Below the pieces are notes generated by a model that saw nothing but the letters and a program-made list of their open reading frames with translations, made no database searches and was not told where the DNA came from. A program made the translations under genes and the position numbers. A stretch of 64,000 nt of DNA from Nepenthes gracilis (Eukaryota > Streptophyta > Magnoliopsida > Caryophyllales > Nepenthaceae): the NCBI GenBank assembly GCA_033239525.1, contig BSYO01000010.1:14662042-14726041 (forward strand), in the 5' to 3' direction. This document shows, piece after piece, positions 33,032 to 46,377 of the stretch (positions within the stretch are counted from its first letter, which is position 1; the number at the start of each line of letters is the position of its first letter).

Positions 33032-36000
33032 GACCGAGTGGGAGTGAAGTTAGTCAGATCGGCAATGTCACAACAAGCTTCCAGCTTTTCCTTCGGCAAA
33101 ACTTTGGTTAACATGTCCGAGCCATTGTCTTCCGAGCGGACCTTTCCAATTGATAGCTGCCCATCATCAAAAACATCTCTCATCCAATGATATCGCACAT
33201 CAATGTGCTTTGACCTGGAATGGAATGAGGAGTTTTTACACAAGTAAATGACACTTTGACTATCACAGAGGACCTCGCACTTCTCTTGTCTTAGACCCAA
33301 CTCTTGGACGTATCTCTTCATCCAAAGCATTTCCTTACAGGCCTCGGTCACGGTAATGAACTCTACTTCCATAGTCGAGAGAGCGACGCACTTCTGCAAC
33401 TTGGATTGCCAGGAGACCGTCCCTCCCGTAAATTTCACCAAGTATCCGGACATTGATTTTCGAGAATCAACGTCCCCGGCCATGTCTGCGTTCGTATATC
33501 CAATTAGCTGAGGCTTCTCTCCTCCAAACTGCAAACCCATCTTGGAGGTCCCACGAAGATATCTTAAAATCCACTTTACCGCGGACCAATACTCCATCCC
33601 TGGGTTTGAGAGAAAATGGCTCACAAGACCAACCGCATGAGAAATGTCTGGCCCCGTACATCAAGCTACCAACGGCCGAGGAGTAAGAAATCTTACTCAT
33701 GCGCGCCTTTTCAGTGTCCGAAGACGGACACTGCTATTTGCTTAGTCTAAAATGGTTGGCCACAGGGATACTGACAGGCTTGGAGCTTTCCACGTTAAAT
33801 CGCTGAAGCACCTTTTCAACATAGCCTTCCTGGGACAGCCAGAGCTTCTTGTCCCCTCGATCGCAAAATAGCCTGATCCCCAAAATCTACTTCGCTAGTA
33901 TGAGATCTTTAATGGAGAAAGACTACCCCAGTTGCTCTTTTAGCTCCTTGATCCGAGCACTGTTCTGTTCGACAACCAGCATGTTGTCCACATAAAGGAG
34001 GAGGATGACGAAGTCGTTTTTCCAAGAATCTCTAGACAAAGACACAGTGGTCGGAAGTAGTCTTATGGTATCCTCATCCAACCATGACAGACTCAAACTT
34101 CCGGTACCACTGTCTTGGAACTTGTTTCAGCCCGTACAAGCTCTTCTTCAAACGACAAACCAATCCTTCCTTCCCCTTGACTTCAAGACCATCTGGTTGC
34201 TCTATGTAGATTTCTTCCTCAAGATCTCTATGAAGAAAAGCTGTCTGGACGTCCAGTTGCTGTATCTCAAGATCCAAAGCCGCTGCCAGTCCGAGTACCA
34301 CACGGACTGAGGACATCTTCACAACGGGTGCAAAAATTTTATCAAAGTCAATACCCTTGCGTTGACCAAAGCCCTTCACCACAAGCCGTGTCTTGTGCCT
34401 TGGCTTGCTCGCATCCTCGGTTGTCCTTAGTCGGAAGACCTACTTGTTTTTCAGGGCCTTCTTCCCCTTGGGCAATTTAGCCAGCTCAAAGGTATGGTTT
34501 TCATGAAGAGATGTCATTTCTTCCTTCATGGCCTCCAACCATTTATCCTTCTGAGTGCTACACATGGCTTCGCCAAAATCTTCTAGTTCTCCAGTATTAG
34601 TGAGGAGGACGTACTCACTTGCTGGAAGGTGGACGGACGGACGTCTCTCCCTGGACGACCGTTTCACAGGGGCCACCTCGGCCTGTTGAGGGGCCAGATC
34701 TTCAACTTGATCTTCCTGAGGCGCTGGGACTGCCTCACCATGGTTGCCAGCCACTCTTCATCCGCCGACATCGGACTCAATAGGCACTGGAGGGACAGCA
34801 TCAATATCAACTGTGTCCGTCCGGAAAGTATTTGGTTGAGACTTCTTCTCTTTCCCAATGTTCTCGATGGTCTCTTCCTCAACGAAAACCACATCTCGGG
34901 ACCGGACCAGCTTCCTTTCCTTTGGGTCATAGAGCCTATGCCCAAGTTCGTCCTCGCCAAAGCCCAGAAAGACACATTGCTTTGTCTTTGGCTCTAACTT
35001 GCTCCTCTCATCTCTCGGAACATGAACAAATGCCTTGCAACTAAATGTCTCGAGATGGTTGTAAGTTGATTCCTTCCCGATCCAAATCTTCTCTGGAACT
35101 TCCCCGTCCAGAGGCTTACTAGGCGACTGGTTGATCACATGGGTGGCCTCCTTCAAGGCCTCGACCCAAAAGGATCCCGGAAGCCTGGCCTCGGACAACA
35201 TGCACCTGACCCTTTCCATCAGGGTGCGATTCATCCTCTCGGCCACGCCATTCAACTATGGCGTCTTCGGTAGAGTTCTCTGATGTCTGATGCCACGAGC
35301 TCTGCAATAGGCATTAAACGTCCCAATGTATTCTCCGTCGTTGTCGCTCCGGACGGCCTTTAACCTTCTCCCGGTCTCACGCTCAATGAGGATATGAAAC
35401 TGCTCAAAGGTTCCCACAACCTAATCCTTGGTTTTCAACGGGAACACCCACAGCTTCCTCGAGCAATCGTCAATGAAGGAGACAAAGTACTGTACTCCTC
35501 CAAAAGACCTTTCCAGGAGGGGACCACACACATCCGTGTGGACGAGCTCTAGGACCTCGGACCTCCTGCCAGATACGTCTCCTTAAAAGGAGACTCTCCG
35601 TTGCTTCCCCGCCATGCAGTAAGGGCAAGTCCTCGACCTTTCTTTATCCATCTCTGGGATGAGACCCTTCTTGGCCAGATGACTCATGGCACACTCACTC
35701 ATGTGTCCGAGCCTTTTGTCCCACAGGGCCGAGGATTCCACACTTCTTATGGTATTCACCTCTACCACCTCGGCCTTGGCTTTCAACGTGTAAAGGCCTT
35801 TCTTCTCGGGCAACCACCAAGGAACCCTTTGTCAACTTGAAACTGCTGTCACAAAAAACACTGCAGTAGCCTTCATCATCAAGCAGTCCTACTGAAATGA
35901 TATTCATACGAATATCGGGGACGTGTCGGACGTCCCTCAAAATCAGTCGGGCTCCACTATTCATTAGCAAGGAGACGTCGCCACATCCAATGATCTCGGA

Positions 36001-37011
36001 CGTCTCCATGTTGCCCATCTTCAACACTCCTGGGGCACACAGAGTGTAAGTGGAGAACAGCTCTCTCCTGGAGGTGACGTGAATGGATGTGCCAGAATCC
36101 ACCACCCAGTCAGAAACCTGCTCGGCCACGTTCACAGAGTCCTCAGACTCGCAGGCCAAAAGGAGGTCACCTCTTGTAATAATAGAGACCGAGGACTCTT
36201 CCTCGCCTTGTCTCTTTTCACCCCTCTGATTTCCAGCGTTTTCACGCTTCCACTTATAACAAAATTTCTTGATGTGGCACTTCTTGCCACAATGGTGGCA
36301 TTCCATGTTCTAGTACCGAGAACGTGACTTACTCCGCCCTTTGTCTTCAGACTTTGGGCCACTTCCTCGGCTCCTTCCCCTTGATTCGGTGACAAAGACC
36401 TCGGAGTGCTAAGAGGTGGACGTACCCTGAGAACGCCGTCTCACTTTCTCGTTCAGTATAACTCCTTTGGCCATCTCTAAAGTCACCACGCCGTTAGAAG
36501 CTGTATTGACAATGGTGGTCCTCATAACCTCCCATGAGTCTGGAAGGGTTGCTAAAAGCCAGAGTCCAAAGACCTCATCCTCGAACTTGATCCCAATGCC
36601 ATTTACCTTGCCCATGCAGCCCTGAAACTCATTCAGGTGGTCGGCGACAGATGAGCCGTCCTTGTACCGAATCTACATCAGCCTCATCAAATGATAAATT
36701 TTGTAATTTTCGGTCTTGGAGGCATAGAGCTTTTCCAATTTCTCCCAAAGCTCCTTGACATTCGTCTTTCCGCGAACGTGGTTGTACACGTTGTTGTCCA
36801 CGAACTGCCGGATATAGCCGCATACTTGCTTGTGCTCCAACATCCACTGCTCGTCCGTTTTTGCCGCCGGCTTTTCTGTGGCAAAAACGGGATTATGCAT
36901 GGACTTTACAAAGAGCAAGTCCGACATCTTGCTCTGCCAAGTGTCAAAGTTGATTCCGTTTAAGCAAGTCATTTTGCTTCTAACCTCCACAGCAGCCAGC
37001 AACAAGATCAC
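33032..37011 (-). pseudogene. Copia gag-pol polyprotein, defective
   Basis: Gag from about 37011 (MTCLNGINFDTWQSKMSDLL), with stop TAG at 36672; zinc knuckle CHHCGKKCHIKKFC (about 36300); protease WVVDSGTSIHVT (about 36080); integrase zinc finger (LWDKRLGHMS..CPYCMAGKQRRVSF, about 35730-35583) and core end NGVAERMNRTL (about 35250); RT with KGFGQRKGIDFDKIFAPVVK, QLDVQTAFLHRDLEEEIYIE and SLYGLKQVPRQWY (34380-34090), then a damaged palm with YVDN and later LWLSQEGYVEKVLQRFN; RNase H SWQSKLQKCVALSTMEVEFI and SKHIDVRYHWMRD (33624-33032). All copia domains are present in order; frameshifts near 35290-35580, 34440 and 33700-34080 make it inactive. Confidence 0.92.
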
Positions 37012-37030
37012 CGTTTAAAGAACTAAATTC

Positions 37031-37042
37031 TTTGATACCACT
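37031..37042 (-). other. Primer-binding site of Tnt1-like element
   Basis: The minus strand reads AGTGGTATCAAA directly after the 5' LTR end ...CCAACA; a slightly changed tRNA-Met PBS. Confidence 0.8.
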
Positions 37043-37842
37043 TGTTGGCGCAAAAATGAAAGATACGGTGACCGAGCAGACAAAATACTTGGATAGCAAC
37101 ACAGAGCAGAGCTCTCGGACGGACGACCAAAAGTAGAGATAGAAAAATAAGAGAAATACGCACGAAAGTTTTAACGTAGAAAACCCTTCTTCAACCAAGG
37201 AAAAAACCACCAAACAATACACTATAAAGAATATATTATTTACAAGTATGTTAGTTATACAAGCTTCAAACAAAAGAAAAAAACAATCTCATATGTATAT
37301 CTCACATTCTCTATCTAAAAGTATTTCTCACTATCTTTACAACAAAGGCTTACCCACAGCTCTCTCAATGTTTACTACAAGTCTGCTATCAAAGACATAG
37401 CACAAGCACTCCAAGAGTCACGGCTGCACACATTATCAAGTAGGGGCACAAGCTTTTATATATACAAGGGACCTAGTGGTCACCCGGCCACCCTACTGGC
37501 ACTAGGGTGGCAGGACCACGCCTCCTAGGCCTGCCATGAGATGCGCACGCCTGGCGTGCCAAAATGACAGGCCTAACATCCTTGGAAGTTGCAGCCACCA
37601 CCAATCAGAGTAGGTCAACTGCCCACCTGTAAAACGCGACTACAGCAGACCTACGGAGAGAGAGAGTCAACGCCTACACTTTCAGGGTCCTCATCCATGT
37701 CCTTAGCAACCTCTCAAATATGACGACTCTGATGAGTCCTCGTCCGTAATGACAGGCTTCTCGAACCACTTAAGAAAGTCCGCGACCTTTTTTTACCTTG
37801 TGAGTCCGCGGAGATAAATGCTACGAGGGAGTGACCCCAACA
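37043..37842 (-). repeat. Tnt1-like element 5' LTR (800 bp)
   Basis: TGTTGGCGCAAAAATG...GTGACCCCAACA. Flanked on its outer side by the target duplication CTGAA and the FBL15 exon continuation. Confidence 0.9.
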
Positions 37843-37911
37843 CTGAAGAGATTCATTGTTAATGATGTCATTCTGAATGATAGTGTTCATGAGATAAGCA
37901 TTAACCATGAC
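37843..37911 (+). pseudogene. FBL15: FBL15 relic: exon continuation right of the copia insertion
   Basis: Directly after the element, starting with the duplicated CTGAA, the frame continues K-RFIVNDVILNDSVHEISINHDR, which matches the FBL15 stretch after 'DCHMLK'. Removing one CTGAA and the element restores a continuous exon. After NHDR the similarity stops. Confidence 0.9.
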
Positions 37912-38340
37912 AGATTTTTTGCAAAATTATGCAGCATTATCCAGAAAAAAATTGACTCTTTTATTCACACTAATATGATGAATAGTTTTGCCATTTATAA
38001 GGTGAAAAAATAAATAATTTTTTAATTATAATAAATACTCTTCCTTCTATAAAAGATCAAACCCATTAAAAAATATTTTTTTCTAAAAAAAGTATAACAA
38101 AAATTATATAGGATCTTAATTTTAGATTATTTTAATAAAATATTAAATATGTGTCATGTTATAATATGGGTCAATTCTAACAAAATATTCACAGTGGAAT
38201 AAAGTACCTTACCTTATCTTCAAATCACGAAATGCAGTGTATTCCATTTATACGTCAGGTGGATAAGAATGTCATATAGCTTATAAGCACAAATGTACAT
38301 TTTGTCTTTTGTGTTTTCCAAGACTGCAGCTCATCCTGCA

Positions 38341-39003
38341 GTTGCCCGCTGCTTGAGACCTTGTCGTTGAAGCGGAGTTACCTGGAACATGCTGTGCTTA
38401 ATTGCCCTCTTTTACATGACCTCAATTTGGGCTCTTGCCACAATCTTCCAGCAGTTGCAATCCATTGTGCAGTCACATCATGCCCCCTTTTAGACTCTTT
38501 GGATGTGTCAAACTGTTCATCTTTCAGCGATGGAACACCTTGAGAATTTGCTCTTGCTTGTGCAAATTTTTGTGTTCTCAATGCATCATATTGTCCCAAC
38601 ATTTCCCTGAAGGTTAGCTTCCTGAAATACTTGTAAAAAATATTCTGGCTAAAGTGTAACTGGATATTTTCTGTTTGATATTGTTTATTTCGTATGCTTC
38701 CTAGCCTGTGAGACTGCACATGCTAACTGTTCTCAAGCTTGAGAATTGCGAGGGCATAACTTTTGCTTCAGTGGCAGCAATATCGCATAGTTACATGTTA
38801 GAGGTACAAATTCCTCTTCTAACTGTTCAAATTTGTATTTTCTGGATATCTTTCTAGATGTTCACACTTTAACTACTAGATTTTAATGCATCTGAAGTTT
38901 AAATTTTGTTCCAGGTGTTACATCTCGATAATTGCAATGAATTGACATTGGTTTTTCTGGATCTTCTCATCTGAGAAATATAAGTCTGGTTCACTGTCAT
39001 GGG
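38341..39003 (+). pseudogene. FBL15: FBL15 relic: middle LRR exons
   Basis: 38341-38612: CPLLETLSLKRSYLEHAVLN, then CPLLHDLNLGSCHNLP and LDVSNCSSFSDGT, an in-frame TGA (38541), then EFALACANFCVLNASYCPNI and a donor. 38705-38803: PVRLHMLTVLKLENCEGI, then SVAAISHSYMLE|gt. 38915-39003: VLHLDNCNELTLVFLDL followed by a frameshift before NISLVHCHG. Leucine/cysteine spacing is the CC-type LRR of FBL proteins. Confidence 0.85.
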
Positions 39004-39297
39004 TATGTCTGACCACTCTCAATCAATACTCTGTCAAGCTTCTCCTTTTTTCCCTCATCGGTCTTTCACATTTTTCCTTCCCTTTTCTTTTATTCTTTTT
39101 CCATTTCTACAGATTTGTTGACCTAAGTTTACATTGCCTTATCTTATCTTCTGAATATGGAACCATGCTGCACTTCACCATATCAACATCACTTCAAATG
39201 CTTTGAATGTATTCCTTGTCTAACCAGGGAAGTGTATTTTGTGTCCCCATTCAGGTAGTTTGGAAGTTGAGCTAACTATGGATGTTTGTTTTTGCAG

Positions 39298-39468
39298 AAA
39301 TTAGTGTTACGGAGGCAGGAAAGCTTGACTGCCTTGGCACTGCAATCCCATCATCTGAAAGAAGTTGACCTTTCAGACTGTGAATCTCTGGTAAACTCCA
39401 TATGCGAAGTTTTTGGTGATGGCGGTGGTTGCCCAATCCTGAAATCATTATTTCTTGATAACTGCAAG
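39298..39468 (+). pseudogene. FBL15: FBL15 relic: LRR exon, undamaged
   Basis: Acceptor TTTTTGCAG, then KLVLRRQESLTALALQSHHL, KEVDLSDCESLVNSICEVFG, DGGGCPILKSLFLDNCK and the donor GTATGT. This exon alone still reads through and could mislead gene finders. Confidence 0.85.
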
Positions 39469-40390
39469 GTATGTGGCTGAGTTGTTTACATTATTGCATG
39501 TGTTTCTAACAATTAAACATTAGGTCCAAACAATAATGCAGCTCATTAGAAAGAGAGGAATTATGTGTTGCGAACATGTTATACTGTGATTATTGATGAA
39601 TGAACGGTGAGAAACTATAGAAGGGTATGGTAGATGAGCAGCAGACAGAGAGAGCCAGGCACATGAGCATAGGGCAGTTCAATTTTTATCAGAAGCAAGA
39701 TATATGAATAATCAAAGAAAATAGAAATTGCTGGATTGTAATGTCGTTGCTATCATTGGAGGAGGGAGAGGAGAGAGGGGGAGAGAATCGACAGGAAAAA
39801 TATAGAGAACAAAGATCAAGGTGGGTGAAAAAAATATAGTAAGAAGTGAAGTGGATGGCAGCATAAAGAGAGTGGGAAAGGTAAATCCCAGCACAAATCC
39901 AGACATTTGGGTTTGAAAATGCACTGCATGCTGGCTGCGTTATCAATTTGCATGTGACATTCTGTTTCCAGACCATGTTAAATAAAAGCAGCATTGTGTC
40001 TGAAGTGCCATGGTTGGGCAGGACCACTCTGACCAGCTGGACTGGTGGAATCATGAAATATTTAAGCTACTGGTTGTAGTTCTGGTATAGTTTATGAACT
40101 TTGTTGCTAGATATTAGACTCATGTCGAATATCATAAACCCTTAAACTGCATGTCCAGAAGCTCTGTTTAGCTTCTTCTCTCTTCGAAGCTTTCAATGTA
40201 AATTTTTTTGTCAAGGAGTATTTGTGGCCCTATTCTTTTGTCACTGAGTATTTTGTGGCTTTAATTTTTTGTCTAGTATTTTATGGCATTTAATTTTTTT
40301 TTTTTTTTTTTGTCACTGAGTATTTTGTGGCATTTCTGGTGTGGTAGCAATTGTATCTTGAACTAAATTTTGGTATTTGACTGTGTCCAG

Positions 40391-41369
40391 TTCCTTACTG
40401 CTGTGGGACTCTGCACTACTTCTCTAGTCTCCCTCTCACTGGCAGGTTGCCGGGCCATTACTTTTCTTGAACTCACATGCCCTTATCTGGAGGTAGTTCA
40501 TTTAGATGGCTGTGACCATATTGAAAGGACATTATTTTGTCCAGTAAGTATATCTTCAACGCTTCTGTTCCCTTTTATCTCCCTCATTGGTAAAGTATAT
40601 GTCTCATTCTCTGATATTACAACCCTTTGTGACAGGTTTTGAAAATTTATTTTGAAAATTGACCCTCTTTTTTGTGGTTCTAAAGATTGTGTTACTTGTT
40701 GGATTTCATGTGATACAGTAATTGTGTGTGCCTGGTGCACAGTGTTGGTCTTTGTGAATTGAAATATGCATTTTTGTGTATGTTTGCTTTTGTTTTCAAC
40801 TGATTTTCTTCAACTGATTTTCTATTGTGCTTGAACTTCATATTGTTCAATGCTTTCTTATAATTTTCTTAATTTGAGTCATTCCATGTGTAAATTAATG
40901 TAATCTGTGGGAACTTCTGTCCAAACTTCAGGTTGATCTTCAATCACTTAACATTGGAATTTGTCCCAAATTAAATTTTCTCCGTATTGAAGCTCCACAC
41001 TTGGTATTGCTTGAGTTGAAGGGATGTGGTGTATTGTCTAAAGCCTCATTCAATTACCCTCTTTTAGCATGTTCAGATGCTTCTTTTTGCAGGTCATGTT
41101 TCATATTTGGCATTCTACTAATTATCGTTTTCAGGAGCTGTCACTGACAACTCTTCTTGTTTGAGCATGAAGCCAATTGTAGGATGACTGTTTATCTGCA
41201 ACAGTTGGTTCATGTCCTCTAATTGAATCATCAATATCGATGTCTTGCCCATCTACTGGTTCTGATGGACTATTCTCCTTGCGCTGTTTTTAAAATCATA
41301 TGTATCTTGATTTGTCCTACACATTCTATGGATCTGCAGCCAGTTTTCCAGTCCTGCATGCAACTCAAG
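40391..41369 (+). pseudogene. FBL15: FBL15 relic: three LRR exons
   Basis: 40391-40543: TTSLVSLSLAGCRAITFLEL, then CPYLEVVHLDGCDHIERTLF, donor GTAAGT. 40932-41092: LQSLNIGICPKLNFLRIEAP, then HLVLLELKGCGVLSKASF. 41183-41369: DDCLSATVGSCPLIESSISM, SCPSTGSDGLFSLRC, then an in-frame stop (TTTTAA near 41290) and a frameshift before the block equivalent to LQPVFQSCMQLK, followed by a donor. Homology is collinear with FBL15. Confidence 0.85.
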
Positions 41370-44039
41370 GTGATTTGTGTAATTTGGAATATTTGAAATT
41401 CTCTGCTATTCAAAATATACATATGTCGAGTACCACTTTAGGATTAGGTTTTTTTTGTGGTTATCTGCTGTATTTTGTGCACTTATGATTTATTCAGATT
41501 TCTGATTTTGTAACTGGCAAGCTGGTAATGAAGTGCCCATAAAAAAGTTGACAAAACCCAGTCACAGATGTGGTATGATGCATATTTGGGTGGTTGGTTA
41601 CTGAACCATGTCGTGTATTGGACGGGAAGGTCTCTATTGTCCAGTTTCTTGTAGTTGTCTAGTGCCAAGTGGCCTGGATATTTTCTGTACTTGTGGAAAC
41701 AAATGTTCCATGATTGCCATGTATTGATCCTCCTGTCATGCTTCTTGTAGTTTTCATGTCAGAATCAGCCAAGGCTGTGGCTATATGTTGGGGACACCAA
41801 TATCTGGTGATCACCATACACTGACATCCTATCTAACTACAAGCCTTTTCGGTTCAAAGCATGGTGGAAAAGAAAAAGGGCTATTCTTGCCCTTTCACCT
41901 TATTTAAATTGAGTTCATACAATTCTTGGAAACATACAACTAAATAAAGATATATGGAGAAATGGATGAAGAATTCTGATGAGAAATTTTTCTGGGTCAT
42001 CTTTTTTCTTGGAGAAGAAATCAGTCGAATCAGTTAATGCAGTAGAGGAGCAAAAGTAGTTGACGACACACACAACGGCATATAAATTCGTCTTTTCAAG
42101 CTTAAATCCTGTTGTCTTAACTGAGAATGGTGTTACATATTTTAATGGCAGCTACACATTTTAGCTAAGTGGCCTGTAACAAAAATAGTGAACCTCACCC
42201 TAATTTGGCATCTGCTTGAACTCACGATCTGCTTCTAAAATAAAGTTCTCATGTTGGATCTCCACTCACCGGCCTAAAATCAAAGATGCTCCTTCAGTTG
42301 ATTTACTATCATCTTCTCTTCATTTAGTGTTCCTCTTAATTAAGAAGCTCCTATTTCTTTTTGAAAAAGAGTACATTTGGCATCTTCCCTCGGTCCATAT
42401 TATTTCTATTGATTTAAGTTGTACCCTAGTTATTTCCTTTCTAGACCCCTTATTATTTCTCTTTCATCTTAACAAATCTATTTGTGACTGTGGATTATTC
42501 TTCTCATAGCTTGAGTCTGCTCTTTCCATCTCATACTAGTGTCTTAGCAAGTATTGTTCCTGGCATAGTTAGCAGCGTGCTTCACTTATTCCATTTATGG
42601 ATAAAATATCGGTATTGGTATCGGTGTTGACCGGAGATTTCATTCCATGATTTCCTATATTTAGACTGATTATCATCTGTGTAACTCCAAACTTTGCCTT
42701 AGCGTTACGTGCACACTTGCGGCACAGTGCACAAATAGTATGAAATAGAGGGATGGGGATGAACAGAGAAGAGGAAGGGGGGTTCAGGCAAAGGAAGAAG
42801 TGGGAAACAGAGGGGGGGGGAATTCGAGAGAGGCAGAGAGTTAGTGATAAAGGAGAGAGAATGAGATAAGACAAGAGAGAGAGAGCAGAAGAATAGAGAT
42901 AAGGGGAAAAATATCTTCTTCCTACCTTCACTGCAGAAATCCAATACAAATAGTAAGGGTTCAACCAATTCAGTTAGAAATCAACCGAATAGAGAAAAAA
43001 CCTATATGGCCCCTAACAAAGTAACAGACCAATAATTTAACTAATGATCTAGTAACAAACTAATTATATATTTAACTAATATTTATAATCCCTATAATAT
43101 ATTTAACTAAAGGTAGTCTGAAATTAGTCCCGTAACACTAAGGCTGTAAATGCATTGAAGATGAAGTTCGGTTATGACATTGATTAAGTGAGATTGCCAT
43201 TTTCACTTTTGGGCTAGTTGCTAAAGGCCTTTTGAAACATATCTGATAGAGGAAGCCTTGCCTTGGTCTTGAGATTTTGTAGACTAGCTTTAGAATATGC
43301 TCCTCCAACAACTTAGGAAAGAGCAAGGATGAAGTGGGTCACTAGAATAAGGAGGACCCTATAAATTTGGAGAACTCTTACGAGATTTGGTTTGACTAGA
43401 TTCCCATAGGAATCTAATTCACACTATCAATTGAACAATAACTGCTGTAGTAAACTAAAAGTGAAGGGAAATTTGAGTTTGACCTGTTTGGATGAAGAAG
43501 ATTGCTGACTTGCTATGCAATATTTATACATCATTTGAAGTCAATTTGGTAGTTTTTGCTTGGACTTTTTTTTTTGTCTGACCTTATGACCTAACCTTGA
43601 TGCCCTCCCCAAGCCGTGCAATGTGAGAGTCTCGTGCAATAGCCCTCCCTTTTTCTGGTACTCTAGTCTTCTTTCTTTGAAGCCCGAACCTTTCTATTAG
43701 TTAATGGATTAAGCCTGTGTTTGTTTTCACTGAATATAATTATTGTCGTGACTAAATAATCAGTGGTCTGAGGGAAAACAATCTGCTGAAGCTTTGCAAA
43801 GCCTATTGAAAGAATTATATTCATCATAACTTTCTCTGGGAAGGCCATCTAAAAGATTGTTGTTTCTTAGCAATCTCGAAATTTAGCTTTGAGTACAGCA
43901 TGTATGATGAATTAATTGATGGACATAAACATTCACTAAGTGCGAAAAAGTAAGTTGAGGTGATTTCGTTTGAACAAGGATTGTGTTGAGAGTAAATAAG
44001 TGTGTATTATTCAATCTAATGAGAAACATAGGGCTAAAT

Positions 44040-44990
44040 GTGGGGTTTTGTGGAAATCAATTGAAAAAGCACGTTATGTGCTAACGTGAACAATCAAGTT
44101 TCGACCCCAAAAATATAAGCGAAAGCAAAAACAAATAAATATCCAATACACGTAAAGGATATTTAATTCTAGATGCTGACGAGATAACAAGCATGCACGA
44201 TACAAATAATTATAAGCAATAAAGATAAAGATACGATTTTTGGTGATAAAGTGAAAACTTGATACCCACGGTATCGAGAAAAACACTCCGGGCTTCAACG
44301 GTCAGGGAAGCAATGCACTATGAAAATCAACTTACAGATCGGGTGGTAACGACCTAACCCTAACCATTCGACTAACTCCGTCGCGTGATCCCTACCAAGG
44401 AACTCCTTGGATTTGCCGTGGCAATGAATCGACACCTTCCGGTCTTCACGTCAATCTTCCCTCTCGTGCCACTTGAAGTGCCAACCACGATCGGATCTCC
44501 TTCTTCACGAACCAACGTCTCCCACGAAGGTAGAAGGATGTAAGCGTTTAAATGGAAAAGAGAAACGAAGAGAAAAACCGTTAGAACATGAGGCACAACG
44601 TTGTAGAGCGTAGTCGGTTTGGTATTCTCAAATGGAGCAAGATGAAAAAGAAGAAGAATGCTCTTCTCTCAAGTAGAATGGCTCCAATACTTTTAAAAGA
44701 TGCTTTGGCGTGCTTAGGGTTTCAAGAAACATAAGGCATATATTTATAGTGGGTGCGAAAAACGCGTTCAAAATTTTTGCCCGTTGCTAGCGCGCTCGAG
44801 CGACCAGAAGGGGCGCAGCGAGCGGGCACCCTACTGGATTTTCGGCTCGAGCGGATCTCGAGCGCCTGGCGAGCCGGGGACCTTCTGGATTTTAGGCTCG
44901 AGCGAGTGGTGAGCGGGAAGGCTTTGGACGGGCTCGAGCGACTGGAGGGCGGACAGAACGGACTTTAAACCGACAACCCACAACCCGACA
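44040..44990 (-). mobile_element. LTR-like sequence with CGCTCGAGCG-rich segment
   Basis: On the minus strand: TGTCGGGTTGTGGG start, GC-rich block with repeated CGCTCGAGC (44790-44945), a TATA box (CTATAAATATATG, about 44740), then pyrimidine-rich leader and a T-rich end. This is LTR architecture. Ends and target duplication could not be fixed. The same CGCTCGAGCG theme is in the solo LTR at 24291-25018. Confidence 0.55.
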
Positions 44991-46377
44991 TTGATACAAT
45001 AATACATGTGGTCACGGAATATACCAATAAGACAAATGTCTCTAACATCAATGAACTTCGAGAATGGATTCCTCTAAATGTGCATAGGGATCAATCCAAG
45101 ATTTAGTTATTGAGGGGACTATAATGTCTTTGAAATATTGAGCTAAGTACTTTAATATGGCTTTAACAAGAAGTAGATGCCATATATTTACAACATTAGA
45201 TATAAAAAAGAAATTTGAAGCGAATATATTGCAAGACTTACGTTATAATAAACAAATGGTCAAATAATAGACAAGGATACTTAAAAATTGCTATTGATCT
45301 ATTGTAAACCAACGAATGACAAACCAAATTATTTTTACTCACCTGAAAGTGGAAAGTCATGAATAAATCATTACATTATATAACTTAAAGAAAATAAAAA
45401 CAAATGTACTTTCTTGGTCTATGTGAGAATTTAAATAAACGGGGAGTGAGGTACATGTCACCCAATCAACACGATTATTGGAAAAACCCTTTCAAGTCAA
45501 TAAGAATGCAACAATAAGACATACCTAAAAACATGTTTTTAAGACTCCTTGCTTTTAAACTGGTAAAGCATCATGGACAACATGACAGGAATCTAATACC
45601 TCAAAAACTCAAGTTAAATTTATTCTTAATTTTAATCCATGTCAGTGAAATTCATCAGAGGCTATAGCAAGTGGTCCCTTGCATTTTCATTCAAATCAAT
45701 TTAGCCGTTGACTGAGATCTTGAATATGCTTCTATTTTGTCATGTTACTTGAAGTTTATCAAGAGTTTATTCTGATGACTACTGGGTTTGTCTTTTGTTT
45801 TTAGGGGATACTAGTCTATCATGATTGTTTCAAAATGTGCTTCATTTGTCATTAAGAAGTTAATGGTTATAAAGTAAGCAACTGAAAAAAAAAAAAGAAC
45901 TTTGAAGGATTGTATATGTAGCATCGCATGATCCGCTTAATAAATTGCTTGCATATTCCATTCGTGTTCGGCTGAATTTATGGGTTATTCATTCTCAGAA
46001 TAACTGATGAGCTTTATATTTTCTGCTTCTTATTTATAGTAGTTTAGATGGGAACTCTGTGGCCTTTTCATGAACTTACAGTTCTGTGTTCTTTATTAAA
46101 GTATTTGTTTTATAGGACAGTCTTTGTTTGAGGATTTGAAGTTCAAATCAGCACTATGCATGAGATAATTTCCGGTTTATCTGATTTTATCTCAATAATG
46201 TGGAATAAACTGTGCGGTTTTGGTTTTAATAATATTTTTATTAGGGGCAAATGTTGATGAAGCTCAATGAGTTCGATGGATGGAAAATAGTCTCTAATTG
46301 GATCATGAATAGCAATTGCACGCTACCAGATATGCTCTAGTCTCTTGCTTTCATTCCCTTGGACTCATGACATAGGC

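Larger units (their letters stand above)
32223..37842 (-). mobile_element. Tnt1-like Ty1/copia element (5620 bp) inserted in an FBL15 exon
   Basis: Complete structure on the minus strand: 5' LTR (37842-37043), PBS, gag, protease, integrase, RT, RNase H, PPT, 3' LTR (33018-32223). It has TGTTGG...CCAACA ends and the perfect target duplication CTGAA (32218-32222, 37843-37847). The two LTRs differ at roughly one base in ten in their first 100 bases, so the insertion is old. Gag-pol carries several stops and frameshifts and the RT box reads YVDN instead of YVDD. Overall similarity is highest to tobacco Tnt1 (Tork lineage). Confidence 0.95.
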
